Positions 44,787 through 57,029 of a stretch of DNA of 64,000 bases are shown here, one piece after another. The stretch spans positions 88,339,842 to 88,403,841 of the forward strand of contig CM043953.1 in the NCBI GenBank assembly GCA_014529385.2, in the 5' to 3' direction. A model generated the notes under the pieces. The model was not told the DNA's origin. It ran no database searches and saw nothing but the letters and a program-made list of their open reading frames with translations. Made by a program: the position numbers and the translations under genes. The stretch comes from Adiantum capillus-veneris. Taxonomy: Eukaryota > Streptophyta > Polypodiopsida > Polypodiales > Pteridaceae. Position 1 is the first letter of the stretch. Each line of letters opens with the position of its first letter.

Positions 44787-47700
44787 ATTGAAAAATACTG
44801 TTGTGGCCTACCCAAAGGATTGAGAAAATACTGCACGAAGACAAAAGTCACTACTTTGACGCAGCTCATCGAGGTAGCAAACACTGGCAATGGTTTGCTC
44901 AAGGGAGAAGATTGTGAATTTAACACTGGTGTCAAGGCAGGATCATGCAAGAAAAATTCAGCCAAGAAGCACGTTCCCAATGAGACTCCTAAAGGGACTC
45001 AGGAGTCAGCCAACGCAGGGAAAGATAAAGCTACGGCTGAATCAGAAAAGGGACCAGCAAAGAAATGGAAAAGACGTTTTCCTCGCAAGTCAGAAGAACA
45101 AAAGAAGGTCCTGAGGACAGAAAACAAATGCTTTATATGTGAGCAGCCTGGCCACATTGCTTACAATTGTCCTACAAAGAAAAGGCCAGCTGATTCTGAT
45201 GACAAGAAAGACAAGAAAGGAAAGAAGCCCATGGCTGGTCTAGTGCCAGATATGGTGGGCGACAAGCCAAATTCAGATGCAAGTGAGCTTTGGAGAGCAT
45301 GGGGAAAGGTCAGGGATCAAACAGTGCTTATCTTCTTTGATCCAGGTGCCAAAGCCAACTTCATTTCCCCAGAATTGGCTTCAAAGTTGGGAATCATACC
45401 TGCAGAGATGGGGTATACAGCAGAGGCAGGTTTGGCATGTCCTGGCCATACAGAGGCTGTGACACCCATCATCGGAAAGTTGCGTCTACATATCCAGTCC
45501 TATGTAGATGCTGAAGAATTTTACATCATGCCACTGGATGGATGTGATGTGTTGTTAGGTATTCCTTGGTTATTTCTTGTACAGGGAATCATGGATGCCT
45601 ACAACAAAAAGATTACTGTACAGAGCAGGGGAAAGACTCACATTTTGGATGTAAAGCTTAAAGGGGAGTCTATTCCTACTGTATCAGCTTCTGCTATTAC
45701 TTCTGTAATGAAAAAGCATCTTTCTGCGTACTTGGTTTTTGCACGTGAAGTGTCAGATTGTGATGAATCAAATTTATCTGTGCTAGATAAAGAAAGGTCA
45801 ATGTTTTTACAGCAGTATAGTGACTGTTTTTCCGATTCATTACCGTCTCAATTACCGCCAGAGAGACCCGAGGACCATGCGATAGATTTGGTGCCAGGCA
45901 GTAGCCCACCAAATAAGCCTCCGTACAGGGTTAGTGCGGCTCAGCAGAAAGAGATAATGGGCCAAGTACAGGAGTTGTTAGAAAAGGGGCTGATTCAGCC
46001 CAGTTCATCTCCATTCTGTTCTCCAGTGTTGTTGGTGCAGAAAAAGGACGGCTCATGGCATATGTGCATAGACTACCGTGCACTGAACAAGAATACCATC
46101 AAGAATAGGCTCCCTATACCTAGAATTGATGATATTATGGACAAATTAGAAGGAGCAGCTATGTTTAGCAGGATAGATCTAAAGAGTGGGTACCATCAGA
46201 TCCGCATTAGATCAGAGGATGTGCACAAGACTGCTTTTAGAACAACGTTTGGCCTTTACGAATTTTTAGTGATGCCCTTTGGTCTCACAAATTCTCTTGC
46301 TACGTTCAATAGGATGATGGACAGAATTTTCCGTTGACACCAGCAGTTTGTTGGTACATTCTTTGATGACATGATAGTCTACTCAAAGAATGAAGAGGAG
46401 CATAGGCATCACTTGGCCATTGTGTTCAAAGAGCTACGCAGTCATAGGTTGCTCATCAATGCAAAGAAAAGCGAGTTTTTTCTGGAAGAGATTCACTTTC
46501 TGGGACACATTGTCTCAAAGGATGGTGTCAGAATGGATCCTGCAAACGTTGAAGCCATCAAGTCATGGCCAAATTTGAAGACGGTGCATGATGTCCGAAG
46601 CTTTTTGGGACTATGCTCCTATTACAGAAGGTTTATCCGAAATTTCGCTGAGATTGCTTCACCTTTACATGCTCTTTAAAAGAAGGCAGTCACCTTTAGA
46701 TGGACACAGAAAGAGATTTCAGCTTTTAATCTCTTAAAGGAAAAGATGACTTCAGATCCAGTCATTGTGTTGCCAGATTTTAGGAAGTCATTTGTGGTCC
46801 AGTGTGACGCCTGTGGTAGTAGCATTGGTGCAGTGCTAATGCAAGATGGCAGGGTAGTAGCCTATGAGAGCAGAATTTTGCAAGGGCCAGAGATGACCAT
46901 GCAGGTCTATGAGAAAGAGTTACTGGCTGTGATTCATGCGCTCTTAAGTTGGAAACACTACTTGCTAGGTGCAGACTTCGTTGTCCAAACGGACCATCAG
47001 ACCTTGCGATACTTCTTGACACAGACAAAGTTATCTGAGAAACATGTGCGATGGGCAAATATCTTGTCCCTGTTTCATTTTCAGATTGTGCATGTGGAAG
47101 GCAAGAAGAATGTCGTGGTTGATGCCTTGTCAAGGAAGCCACAAATTTCAGCTGTGTCAATTCCTTATCATCATGAACCTGATGATATGAGAGAACAGTA
47201 TGCAAATGATGAAGATTTTGCAAGGGTCTTCGAGCAACTAATGGATGGACAATGTCATGAACACTATCTTCTTAAAGACGGGTTCATGATGATGCATGGC
47301 AGATTGTGCGTCACAAAGCCATTGCGACGCAAAGTTATGGAAGAGAGTCATGTCCCACCGTATGCAGGGCATTGTGGTATCGATGCTACAGTTAAAGCGG
47401 TTGAGACATTCTTCTATTGGCCTACATTGAGAAGAGATGTGGATGCCTTTGTGCGAGAATGCCTAATATGCCAGAAGGTCAAGTTTGACAGGCAAAAGGC
47501 ACGAGGATTATTGCAACCACTACCTATTCTAGACAAACCATGGGAAAGTATTGTTATGGATTTTATCTTTGATCTTCCAAGAACGCAGACAGGAAACGAT
47601 GGTATTTGGACCATTATTTGCAGATTCAGCAACAAGCAGGCTCATTTCATTCTTGTCAGGAAGAAGATAAAGCCATATCAGATGGCACGCTTGTTTATGA

Positions 47701-48638
47701 GCAATATTTTCAAGTATCATGGCATGCCACAGTCGATCGTTAGCGACCGTGATCCACGCATGACAATTTTGTTCTGGAGAGGCTTGTTTGAGAATATGGG
47801 CACCACGCTCAAATTCTCTTCGTCATTTCATCCTCAAACAGATGGGCAGTCAGAAGAGGCAAATTCTACTGTCCTAGATCTGCTGAAGTGCTATGTGTGA
47901 GACCATAAAGGAAAGTGGGAGCAGTATTTGCCATTGGTGGAGTATGCATACAATAATACAGTGCATTCATCAACTGGCAAGGCACCTTTTGAGATAGTTG
48001 AAGGTGGCAAGAAAATTCCTCCCATACAACATACAAAGGACAAGATATTTGAAGCAGATAAATATGTTCAGGACATGGATGAAATCTACAAGAAGGTCAA
48101 AGTGGCCTTAGAAAAGACTCAGGCAAAGCAAAAGAAAGCACCTGATCGTCACTGTCGTGAAGTGGTATATTCACTTGGTGATTGGGTGCTTCTACGCTTT
48201 GAAAAGGCAAGGTTAAAGAAGATGAAGGGCAAGGAAAGACTGTTTCCAAAGCTCAGCATGCGTTACTATGGGCCTTTTCAAGTGTGCGACATAATCAGTG
48301 ATGTTGCATATAGGCTGAAATTGCCTGACAGTTGGAAGATTCACAATGCGTTTCATGTGAGTCTTCTCAGACCCTATGTGGGTGATGTGCCAGAAGATAT
48401 ACCAGTTGAAGATCAGTCGGAAGTCGAGGAACTTGACGAGATCTTGGTCCGTGAACAGATTTTGGCACATAAGGAAAGAAAAGTGAAAAGCAAGGTTGCT
48501 AGGCGTTACTTGGTAAAGTTCAGAAACTATCCACCAATGGATGCTAAGTGGATGGAAGAAGGTGAACTTGCAGAGTCACCAACTGTGTTATCACTTTACC
48601 TTGAAGCCTTCGATTTGCAACCTACCTTGACCCCTTGA
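44787..48638 (+). pseudogene. pol: GypA pol: zinc knuckle, protease, RT, RNase H, integrase, chromodomain
   Basis: Same frame as gag. Zinc knuckle [14 protein letters not shown] at 45129-45170. Protease has [12 protein letters not shown] (D at 45339; D-P-G where D-S/T-G is canonical). RT runs from about 45930 ([20 protein letters not shown]) with [15 protein letters not shown], and its catalytic box is FFDD (46359-46370) rather than YxDD. RNase H has VQCDACGSSIGAVL and ALLSWKHYL near 46800-46950. Integrase has an HHCC region (HVPPYAGHCG, CLICQ; 47350-47475), then MDFIFDLP, VSDRDP and SEEANS for D, D, E. A chromodomain-like end, EILVREQILAHKERK to YLVKFRNYPPMDAKWMEE, lies near 48430-48570. Stops: 46335 TGA, 46677 TAA, 47898 TGA. 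Confidence 0.93.
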
Positions 48639-49197
48639 GTTTCAAAGCTACATGGATCGTCAGTTTGACAATGGCTTCTGAAAGAAATGATGTACATGGT
48701 ATTTAAAGTGAGCTCAAATGAAATACCTGTTACATGAATGAGCTGTAGAGATTGTCAGTTTGGCAATTGCTCTTATGGAATGTCCAAAAGTATGGTTAGT
48801 GCTATAGAAGTGAGTATTTCTTGTCACTTTGTCAAGGATACAATAATTGCTTCTATTAAAGGGTACATGTGTAACTGCATTCTTAAACTGTCGGTTTGGG
48901 TATGCTCGAAAGTGTTACTGGGTCCAACGTGTACTATAAGACAGTGGCAAAATGTGTAGCTACCATTTTGTCATTGGAAACTTAGTGACTTAAAGCAATG
49001 GCAGACTGCGAAGCTACCACTATGTCATTGGGACATGGTTCACACGCAGGCAATATATGTGTCGACGAGGTGTTGAATACACCCAGGTTGACAATGAGCA
49101 TGTATTTGTCGTACATGTGTTGAATACATTAGTGTTAATTGTGAGCATGTACGACATAGATGCAAACGAGGACGTATGAGATTTCAAGAGGGGGGTA
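48639..49197 (+). other. GypA 3' untranslated region and purine tract
   Basis: No open frame. Short phrases such as AAGTGTTACTGGGTCC, TACCA-TTTGTCATTGG and TTGAATACA recur in pairs. It ends with AAGAGGGGGGTA (49186-49197), the expected primer site for plus-strand synthesis. Confidence 0.7.
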
Positions 49198-50349
49198 TGT
49201 CACCAGCGTGTGACTACTATCTATCCTTTTTGTTGATTTCTTTCCTTAGTATTTATTTACTTTCACTTTTTGGAAACACACCTCGAGAAATCTAACTGCC
49301 CTGCATTGCATAGCTAGTGTGGAACTGTCCAGAGGGAGTCCAGGCCTAAGGGCAAGAGAGCACTAAGGTTGGACAAGGACTATGGTTAGCCAAAGTGGGG
49401 TCATTGACTAGCCAAAGTGGAATCCTTTGCTACAGAGGCTACATTTCAATTCTGGGTGTGGCTGTAGTGTACAAAGGGGGTCAGATGACCTAGAAAGATA
49501 CAATGGCAGCATCTCCTAAAATTTAGGGAACTGCTATTTTGGGACCTGAAAATGTGTCCGCGTCATTACCTCTGATATGCTAGGGGAACATTTTATTACT
49601 CTGCCGTGAAGTCAACTGGGCAACCGGTCAGGATATTTTTAAGCGGCGAACCCGAAATGGGAAAATGCTTGTAAATGCGCCAAGTGGCACATTTCTGTGC
49701 GCTTGCCTCCTCAAGGAAGAAGTGGCGCTGAATTTTAAGCTGGGAGAGGCTCATTTGCAGATTTTGTCACAGGTTAAGAGCTATGGAGTGCTTCCTTTCC
49801 CTCCTATGTACAGTGCGGTGCCAAGAGTGATGCCCTGCACGCTACGCACTGCCCTCTCTCTCCCCTATGGCAGTATGTTATGCCCCTCTAGTGGGCTTTT
49901 CAATTGACCAATGTACAGTTGTTTGGGTTCATGCGCGATTGCTTAGGCAAGAGCCTCTTGCACAGGTACTGGAGTAGCTAGCGGCTAATCTCCCGCAAGT
50001 ACAGGTGAATTCGGAGAGGTTTCACGCCAGAAATCTCGTCCGATTCAAAGGGCAAGTAGCCCTACAGGTGCGGGAGCTCAAGGACTTGCTACAGATGCGA
50101 CCGGCATGCTAAACGGAGCCCGAAACAGTAAATTACAGCCTGCTGTGTATTTTTGCAAGTTTAGGGTTTTGGCCCTAAACGGTCCCTAATACCCCCAGGA
50201 GGTTCGGGGACGCGAGGGGACCGCTGTACAAGTGATTTGGCACATTTTCGGGGCTTAAAACAGAGAATTCGGCGTGCTGCAGATTCTCGCCAGGTTTTGC
50301 AAAGTGCCCGTATGCGTCGGGAAAGTCATTCAATGCGTGGGAATACTGA
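49198..50349 (+). repeat. GypA 3' LTR, truncated on the right
   Basis: Matches 41989-43141 with scattered differences. It stops at GGGAATACTGA and is joined directly to minus-strand gypsy RT sequence (GypC), so its U5 end is gone. Confidence 0.9.
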
Positions 50350-51867
50350 GGATCCCTGAAGTCGGTCAAGAATATCATCGATCCTTGGAATCGGAAATCT
50401 GTTCTTGATAGTGATTTTATTGAGAGCTCTATAGTCAATGCACATCCTCCAAGATCCGCCTTTCTTTAGAAAAAGTAAAACCAAAGAACCGTAGGATAAA
50501 GTACTCGGTTGGATGAGACCCTTTTCAAGAAGGTCTTTCACTTCATGATTTCTTCATTCTGGGCTCAGTTAACATGGTAAGGTGGCCAATTCGGTGGTGT
50601 GGCTCCAGGAATCAGATCAATAGTATGGTCCTCAGGACGAGATGAGGGCAACTCGCCAGGAAGGCCTTCTGAGAAACAAGCAACATGTGTGTTCCATCTG
50701 TCCTCATTGTGCCTTTTTGAGGCACCTTGCAAAGATGTGCCCTTGTTCCCCGCAACCAAAACACTTCCCCTCTTTGAGATATTTTTCTCTCTCTCTATTA
50801 GTCAATCGGGGTCGTGTATCCTTTATTTCCTGGGGCTTTTGTTTCTTTCTATTTTCATTGTTTGAGGTCTATCTGGTCTTTTGAGTCAAAACTTCATCAA
50901 TGGGGTAGGTCAAATTCCTAGAGTGTATCGATAATCCCATTTCGCATGTACCATTAATTGTTGAATAGACTCAAACTGTTGTTCAAGGCAATAATCTTGG
51001 ATCTCTGTAGGGAATCCGCAAAAAAACCGCTCATTGTGTTCTAACCTTTTTGAACAAAGAGGTCGGTAGAAAAGAATCTCAAAACCTCTTGCAATATGTG
51101 TCCAAAGTATTACCCTTGGTCATCCGAAGATGGTTCCAAGAGGTTCACACATCTGTGCATACTCCTGGGTCAACCAAGAAGAAATAAAGAGCCGTGTGAA
51201 CTTCAACCACTTAACGAGGCTTCTTTCCTCAGAAGAAGAGTGGGCCACCATGTTCGAGCATTTCCCTTTAAAACCGGTGCAGCCCTTCTGATCTTGGAGT
51301 GCTCGGACTAATGCCCTCCAAAGAAGACTATGTCAAACTGCTGAATGCCAAAGCCCTCGGAGAATCTCGAATTCCAGAAAAGGATTCAAATTTCTTCGGA
51401 GCATCTTGGAATCCAGAAAAGGATTCAAATTTTATTGATTGTCCACCTTTAAATTCCTTTGTCTTCTTGCTCTTATCTTCGAGGAAATCGTATTGGTTGG
51501 CTCTGTAAAAGTGCCTCTTCTTTGCATAAAACACGTGATCGTCAAAGTCTGAACTATCAGAGGTCAGAATCTGATCTTCTTTGCCTTTTTCTTGTTCTTT
51601 CCAAGATTTGCTTTTTGCTTCGCTTCTTGCCCTTTCTGTGGAAGAGCTAGAAGAACTGTCAGAAGAAGAAGAAGAATTGGGTAGTCCTTCAAAACGCACA
51701 ATCTTCTTCTGCTTTCTTGCAGATTCCTCCATCTCCTTTTCGAGCTTGGAAAGCCGGTTGATGATGGTGTTGAGGGTGGATCCCATCATCTTCTTGTTAT
51801 CCTTGATGGCGTTATTGAGCGTGTCCTCCACCTTGTTTATGTCGTCTTTCGCATTGTTCTTTGCCAT
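50350..51867 (-). pseudogene. GypC: gypsy gag and RT fragment with internal deletion
   Basis: Minus strand. The gag N-terminal part at 51867-51328 has a Lys/Asn-rich start, a Ser-rich stretch (SSSSSDSSSSSS) and YRANQYDFLEDKSKK, shared with GypB gag. A short in-frame tandem repeat of KFESFSG lies near 51360-51430. A zinc knuckle (KCFGCGEQGHIFARCLKK) is at about 50705-50770. It is followed directly by SEGLPGELPSSRPEDHTIDL and the RT start ([27 protein letters not shown]). Protease is missing, so an internal deletion joins the zinc knuckle to the pre-RT linker. The fragment ends at GypA. Confidence 0.88.
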
Positions 51868-52449
51868 ATTTCTTCTCGTGAGGGGCTCGATGTCGATGGG
51901 TTTTCTCCATTTAAGAAGCGGCTTCGGGTTACATCATGTGCTTACGTGCGTGTGTATGTACATGAAATATGTGTGTGTGTGTGGGGGGGGAGGGGGGAGG
52001 GGGGGAGGAGTGTCAAGAGAGTGTGAGCTTGAAGAAAACCCGCAAGTGAAAACTGTCTACACGCCTTTAGCACCTTTAGTCCCTACGCGCCCCTCAGCTT
52101 TGCACGACCTTCCTGCCTGAAACCGGCTTGTAGGGCGGTAGACTTTGGCTTTCACCCAAAACTTTACTTAAACTTTATGACACAAAGGAACTTCACGAAT
52201 AAGCCTGTGATTGGAATTCAACACTTCAAGACATTTCACGATTTGGTAGCTAGAGTGCTACCAAGCAGACAACGACACCCTGTTGGCCCCAATGACTGGC
52301 ATCCCTTTTGGTATTTTTTATTCTTATTAAACTTGAGAAAAACCTATAAACTTCTACAAACTGTCCCCTTTTATCGGGATGAAATTCCTCTACTCTAACC
52401 CGACTTTGGCAACATAACCACAGTAGAAGTTTCCATGGACAAAATCCCA
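51868..52449 (-). repeat. GypC leader and diverged LTR
   Basis: 51868-52140 is non-coding, with a GT/G-rich run at about 51970-52005. 52180-52440 resembles the GypB LTR: TTGGCCCCAATGACTGGC then CCCTTTTGGTATTT matches 53085-53105 and 60585-60615. This would be the 5' LTR side of GypC on the minus strand. Its ends are not defined. Confidence 0.55.
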
Positions 52450-52949
52450 AGTACACGGTGACTTTACATGCACTTTAGAGCACTACAAAACCTGGCGAGA
52501 AATTAAAGCTCGCTAAATTGTCTGTTTTGCACTCCGATTCGCGTGCCGATCAATTTTGTGGATAGCCCTCGATCTCTTGCACCTGTAGGGTCACTTGCCC
52601 CTTGAAATAGATGTGATTTCTCGCGGGAAATCTCCCTAAATTGTCCTGTACAAGCGCCCAATGCTTTGCGGAGGCTCCTTTGGAAAATAAACAATTCAAA
52701 CACCCTCACCAAGCTTTTCAAACCTGTCCATGGCTGTAATTGTAGGTTTTTGACCCAATTTTTCTAGCATAACGGCGCAAAAATCCTTGTAGATGAAAAG
52801 TACATGTCAAGGACACTTTCCCTTGTAGTATGAAAGCTTTCCAGTGAGCTGCAGGTCAATTTCTCCATGCTGTAATTTTTTGTTTTGCCACTGCTAGGTG
52901 CCTACTACCCTGTACACGCATCCCAAGGCCTTTCCAAGGCTCCCCTGGA
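52450..52949 (-). repeat. Diverged GypA-type LTR fragment
   Basis: On the minus strand the order of blocks GGGGCAAGTGACCCTACAGG, then GGCACGCGAATCGGAGTGC, follows the GypA LTR near 42840-42905. Identity is moderate. Ends cannot be defined. GypB is inserted at its right. Confidence 0.55.
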
Positions 52950-52954
52950 GATTC

Positions 52955-53598
52955 TGTAACTTGGATACTCCAAGTCAAGAATGTACCGTGACCCGACAGA
53001 AATTCACTTCAAAACAGTTCACAATTTGATTCAACACTAGCCCGCCGACGGAGTTCCATGCCTAGAGATATTGGCCCCAAAGATTGGCGTCCCTTTTGGT
53101 ATTTCTTTTTATATTAATCTATTGCACAAAATACACGAAGTGGCTGGGTCTCACTCTCAGACTCTGCATCCTGATGCTCTGAGAAGTGAGAGGCCAAGCC
53201 ACACTTATAAAGGTTTACAAGGGATGCCAAAAGCAGAGCCCCAAAAGCTGTAAATCAAAAGCACTTTAAAAATAAATGGCAATTCCTCTCAAACCTTGGT
53301 AAGTAAAGTAAGGCTTAAAAATTAAAGCGCTCTCTCTCTCTCTATCTTGTGTAGAGTTTTATGTAACCAAAAGCTGGCCCAAAACTGCCGCAAAAAAAAC
53401 AGCGTGAGAAAGCTGTCGTACAACTACCGTACGGATATCTTCCATGTCAACTCTGCAGTGCTTTTTCCGATGCTTCCAAACGGCCCTTCCACGTCACTGT
53501 CTACCACATCAACATTTTTGTCAGCGTCACTGCCTGTTCCATGCCAAGAGGGGGTGTGTGTGTGTGTAGTGGGCAGCCACATCACCAGCTTGAAAGCA
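52955..53598 (-). repeat. GypB 3' LTR (about 644 bp)
   Basis: Aligns with 60475-61108 over almost its full length (CCAAGTCAAGAAT-TACCG to GGCAGCCAC-TCAC-AG). The last ~12 bases on the inner side have diverged. It carries a CT run near 53331-53342 and a GT run near 53557-53567. Confidence 0.88.
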
Positions 53599-53692
53599 TT
53601 GTAATCGCCCTCGATTATGCCTGCAAACAAGGCAAAGGCCATAAACTGTCTTAGCAGACACTGACTATTAGTACCGACGCACTACAAACACA

Positions 53693-53958
53693 CATCTAGC
53701 ACATGTACCAATCGACAGTCACTTCACACAACATCACAGGACATCACTTGACATCACAGGACAAATCACATTCAAATTCATTCGGATCTCAGACCATGAT
53801 TTATCGGCAATGCAATTAGCAATCGCATCTAGCACATGTACCAATTGACAGTCACTTCACACAACATCACAGGACATCACTTGACATCACAGGACAAATC
53901 ACATTCAAATTCATTCGGATCTCAGAACATGATTTATCGGCAACGCAATTAGCAATCA
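53693..53958. repeat. 133-bp tandem duplication inside GypB
   Basis: Two adjacent copies from CATCTAGCACATGTACCAAT to GCAATTAGCAATC, offset 133 bp, with only a few differences. Each contains a smaller repeat, ACATCACAGGACATCACTTG. It lies where the integrase C-terminus or chromodomain would be expected, and none can be read there. Confidence 0.92.
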
Positions 53959-54029
53959 CATCTAGATCCACTTAGGACCTCATAGATGCCCGATTGACTA
54001 ATCTCTTTTGCAACCATGTCTATCGAGAT

Positions 54030-55825
54030 CATTCAAACCTTTTTCTGTCTTTCTTGAGATTTATGCAAAGCCTCGCGGACCTTGGCAAAAGCCGTGTCCA
54101 AGTCGTGCGTGTACTCATTGGCTTCAAAAATCTTATCTTTCGTGCTTCGGAAGGGTGAAACCTTCGCATCACCTTCAATAATCTCAAATGGCGCCTTCCC
54201 CGTCGAAGAGTGTATCGTGTTGTCTAGGCAAACTCCACCAAAGATAAATATTTTCCCCATAGAGTCTTTTGATCCGAGATGTAAGACTTCAATAAATTTA
54301 GTACCATTGAATTGGCTCTCTCAGATTGGCCATCAATCTGCGGGTGGAACGATGACAAGAACTACAACCGCGTGCCAATGTTTTCTCAACTAGCCTTCCA
54401 AAACAAACTTGTGAATCTGAGGTCCCTGTCGGAGACAATTGTCTAAGGCATCCCATGTAATCTGAAGATCTGGGCCACAAACAATCTCGCTAAGTGATCC
54501 GGCTTGACTGTTTTCTTCACTAAAATGAAATGAGCCTGCTTGCTAAATCTATCAATAACAGTACAAATACCATTGTGACCACTTTGTGTTCTCGGGAGAT
54601 CAAAAATGAAATCCATTGCAATACTTTGTGAGGGGCGGGTGGGTATGGGCAAAGGCTGTAACAATCCCTGTGCTTTATGCCTGTCAAACTTGACCTTCTG
54701 GCATACCAAGCAACTGCGCACAAACGCGTCCATGTCTTTCTTGAGTCTCGGCCAAAAGAAGTATCTCTCTACCCCTTTCAAGGTGGTAGCAATGCCGCGG
54801 TAACCCCATAAAAGGTGGACAATGGCATTCGGTCATAACCTTTTCCCTCAACAGCTTTGTAACACACACATTGGTTTTCTTCATCAAGTAGCCATCCCAA
54901 ATAGAATATTCCGCTATTGTCTCCCCATCCCGTATCCAAGTGAAAATATCTGCAAAATCTGTATCTGTGGCATATTGATGGACCATATCCTTGAAGCTCC
55001 TATGATGTATCGCGGAAATAGCCAGAACTAACGGCTTCCAAGACAAAGCATCTGCCACCAAATTCTTTTGTCCCTGCACATGGACAAGCTGGAAGTGAAC
55101 CTGTGACAAGATGTTCGCCCACCGCATCTGCTTTTCCGATAGCTGCTCCTGTGACAAGAAGTAGCGTAAACTCTAATGGTCTATAAAGACAGTAAAATCC
55201 GCTCCAAGTAGGTAATGTTGCCACTAAGTAAGAGCATGGATAACCGCCAAAAGCTCTTTCTCATAAATTTGTGTTGTCAATTCCGGCCTTGTAAACAATC
55301 GGCTTTCAAAGGCAATGACATGGCCTTCTTGCATTAAGACCGCACCTAGACTACGACCACAAGCATCACAATATACTTCAAATGAATTTTGCAAGTTCGA
55401 CAAAGTCAAAATTGGTCCTGTGGTCGATTTATCTTTCAATGTCTGAAAGGCAATCACCTCTGTGGGTCCCCATGAGGAAGAGACTCCTTTCAGCGTCAAC
55501 ATGTACAAAGGGGAAGCAGCCTCTACAAACTTTCGAATAAACTGCCTGTAGTACGAACACAAGCCCAAGAAGATTCTAACTTCATGGACATTCTTCAAAT
55601 CGGATAGTCTCTATCTTGGCCGGGTCCATCTGCACTCCTCTGCTGAGACAATGTGTCCCAAAAAGTGTCTCTGGTAGGAAAAAATCACTTTTTTTTTGCA
55701 TTAATCACCAACTTGTGATCTCGTAATGCCTGAAAGACCTGTAGCAGATGATCTCTATGTTCTGCCTCATCCTTAGAGAAAAAAATGATGTCGTCAAAGA
55801 AAGTGCCAACAAATAGTCTGCGAAA
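54030..55825 (-). pseudogene. pol: GypB RT C-half, RNase H and integrase
   Basis: Read right to left: RT resumes with IFRRLFVGTFFDDIIFFS (about 55780-55825), catalytic box FFDD. RNase H at 55598-55224 has VYCDACGRSLGAVL and ELLAVIHAL. A connection with LSEKQMRWANILSQVHFQLV follows (55157-54840). The integrase zinc finger and core are at 54800-54443 (YFFWPRLKKDMDAFVRSCLV, CQKVKFDRH, MDFIFDLP, VIDRFSKQAHFILV). The integrase end is at 54260-54033 (NTIHSSTGKAPFEII). The second catalytic D and the E are lost among frame breaks near 54270-54440. Several frameshifts and stops are present. Confidence 0.9.
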
Positions 55826-55828
55826 ATG

Positions 55829-57029
55829 AGAGTTGAACTTTGCTCAAGATGAGTGCTCCGAACTGTGCTCAAGGTTCCTTTTACTTACGGAAGGAAGAGC
55901 CTTCCGTTCCTTTAGTGAGAGAGTGCAAGTGGTCACAAACAAAGTGGAAAACACTGTGAATGAAGGTGCTGAGACTGAGAGATAGAGAGAGAAGAATAAG
56001 ACACCAAAAAAGTTGTCAAACCCTCCTCCGAAGGTACCACTCTCTATGGCGAGAGCGGTCTACTATAGATTGCACAAATCTCTACAATGCTATGGACTTG
56101 TCACGACGATGTCGACGACGATGAGACGGACTGAAATCTAAAAACTCTAATGGCTGAAATCTGCAAATCTTGTATCTGCTGAATTCTGACTCTACGTTGA
56201 TGATGATGGCGATCGACGACGATGCAACGACGACATGCTGAAAATGCAGATGCTGAAATCTGTGTTTTCCGGGCTGAATCTGCAAACCTTGGTTGATCTG
56301 ACCGTTCGACGAGGATCTGCTGCGGGAAGGTGAGATCTGCAAGGTTCGGGGGTTCTACTGCGGAGTTTGACTGCTGAAAACTGAAAACGCTGATGCCTAT
56401 GCTGTTTCGTTGTGGAGAATCTGCAAAATGCTATGTTGTTCTACTGATCTAAAAACGCTAGGGCTGATTCTGACCTGCCGCAAAAACGCTAGGGGATCTA
56501 CTGAGTCCGTTGTTGCTAGGTTGGTCTGCAAATGCAAAACACTGGGGCTGATCTGCAATGGATGAAAAATGATGGCTGGTTCTTGTTGATGGCTAAAAAC
56601 GGTAGGTTGACAGCTGGGGGGGGGGGGGGGGTCTTGCTAAGAAGGTGCACTGTTGGACACAAGTCCCTACTGCCTCTTCTGCTTGAAAGTGTTAGCGCTA
56701 GGTTTTCTTACATAGTGGCTTGGCTAATTTGCCCTACCCAGTTTCCCAACAAAAGTCACTTAATAATAATAAGTGAAAATTGGCTAAAGTAGGAAAAATA
56801 GGTCTATGCACTGTAAAAATGCTCCTGATGGGCTCTTACTGTAATCTAATGGTCATGCTGTGTGCAACCAGAGGATATACATCTGCTCTAAGTGTCTGGA
56901 CATGCACGGTCTGCGAACAGACTCACAAAAGTGCCAGGACACTTCCTAAGCTAGGCTAACTCAACTAAATTAAACACTTGTCATGACGTAGCTTGTCCAC
57001 GTACATATAGCGTTACATGTGCAGGTGAC
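55829..57029. mobile_element. 1.2-kb non-coding insertion inside GypB RT
   Basis: RT is cut between the MMDKIF motif and the following helix. If the insert and one ATG are set aside, RT reads on in phase apart from a TGA. The insert is flanked by ATG on both sides (55826-55828, 57030-57032), which could be a 3-bp target duplication or chance. It has no coding capacity. It is rich in the phrases CTGAAATCTGCAAA and GCTGATCTGCAAATG, CGACGACGATG runs, and a ~17-base G run near 56613. Ends AGAGTTGAAC and GCAGGTGAC are not inverted repeats. Confidence 0.65.

Larger units (their letters stand above)
41989..50349 (+). mobile_element. GypA: Ty3/gypsy chromovirus
   Basis: Direct repeats beginning TGTCACCAGCGTGTGAC (41989 and 49198) flank a single-frame gag-pol in gypsy order: gag, zinc knuckle, protease, RT, RNase H, integrase, chromodomain-like tail. 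A purine tract (AAGAGGGGGGTA) lies just before the 3' LTR. The 3' LTR is cut off at 50349, where GypC begins, so no right target duplication is available. The LTRs differ by several per cent by eye, so the insertion is not young. The coding frame keeps full length and phase but has seven stops. Confidence 0.93.

Noticed and set aside
43572-48638. Alternative genetic code in which TAA/TAG encode glutamine, suggested by stops at glutamine sites in GypA, CopA, CopC and the kinase relic
   Set aside because: TGA stops at likely arginine codons occur in the same frames. The 770-codon CopA frame uses CAA/CAG and no TAA/TAG. Complete frames end at ordinary TAA/TGA. Deamination of CAG, CAA and CGA explains the pattern.
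53693-53958. CRISPR-like array
   Set aside because: Only two long adjacent copies with no unique spacers, inside a plant retrotransposon; it is a tandem duplication.
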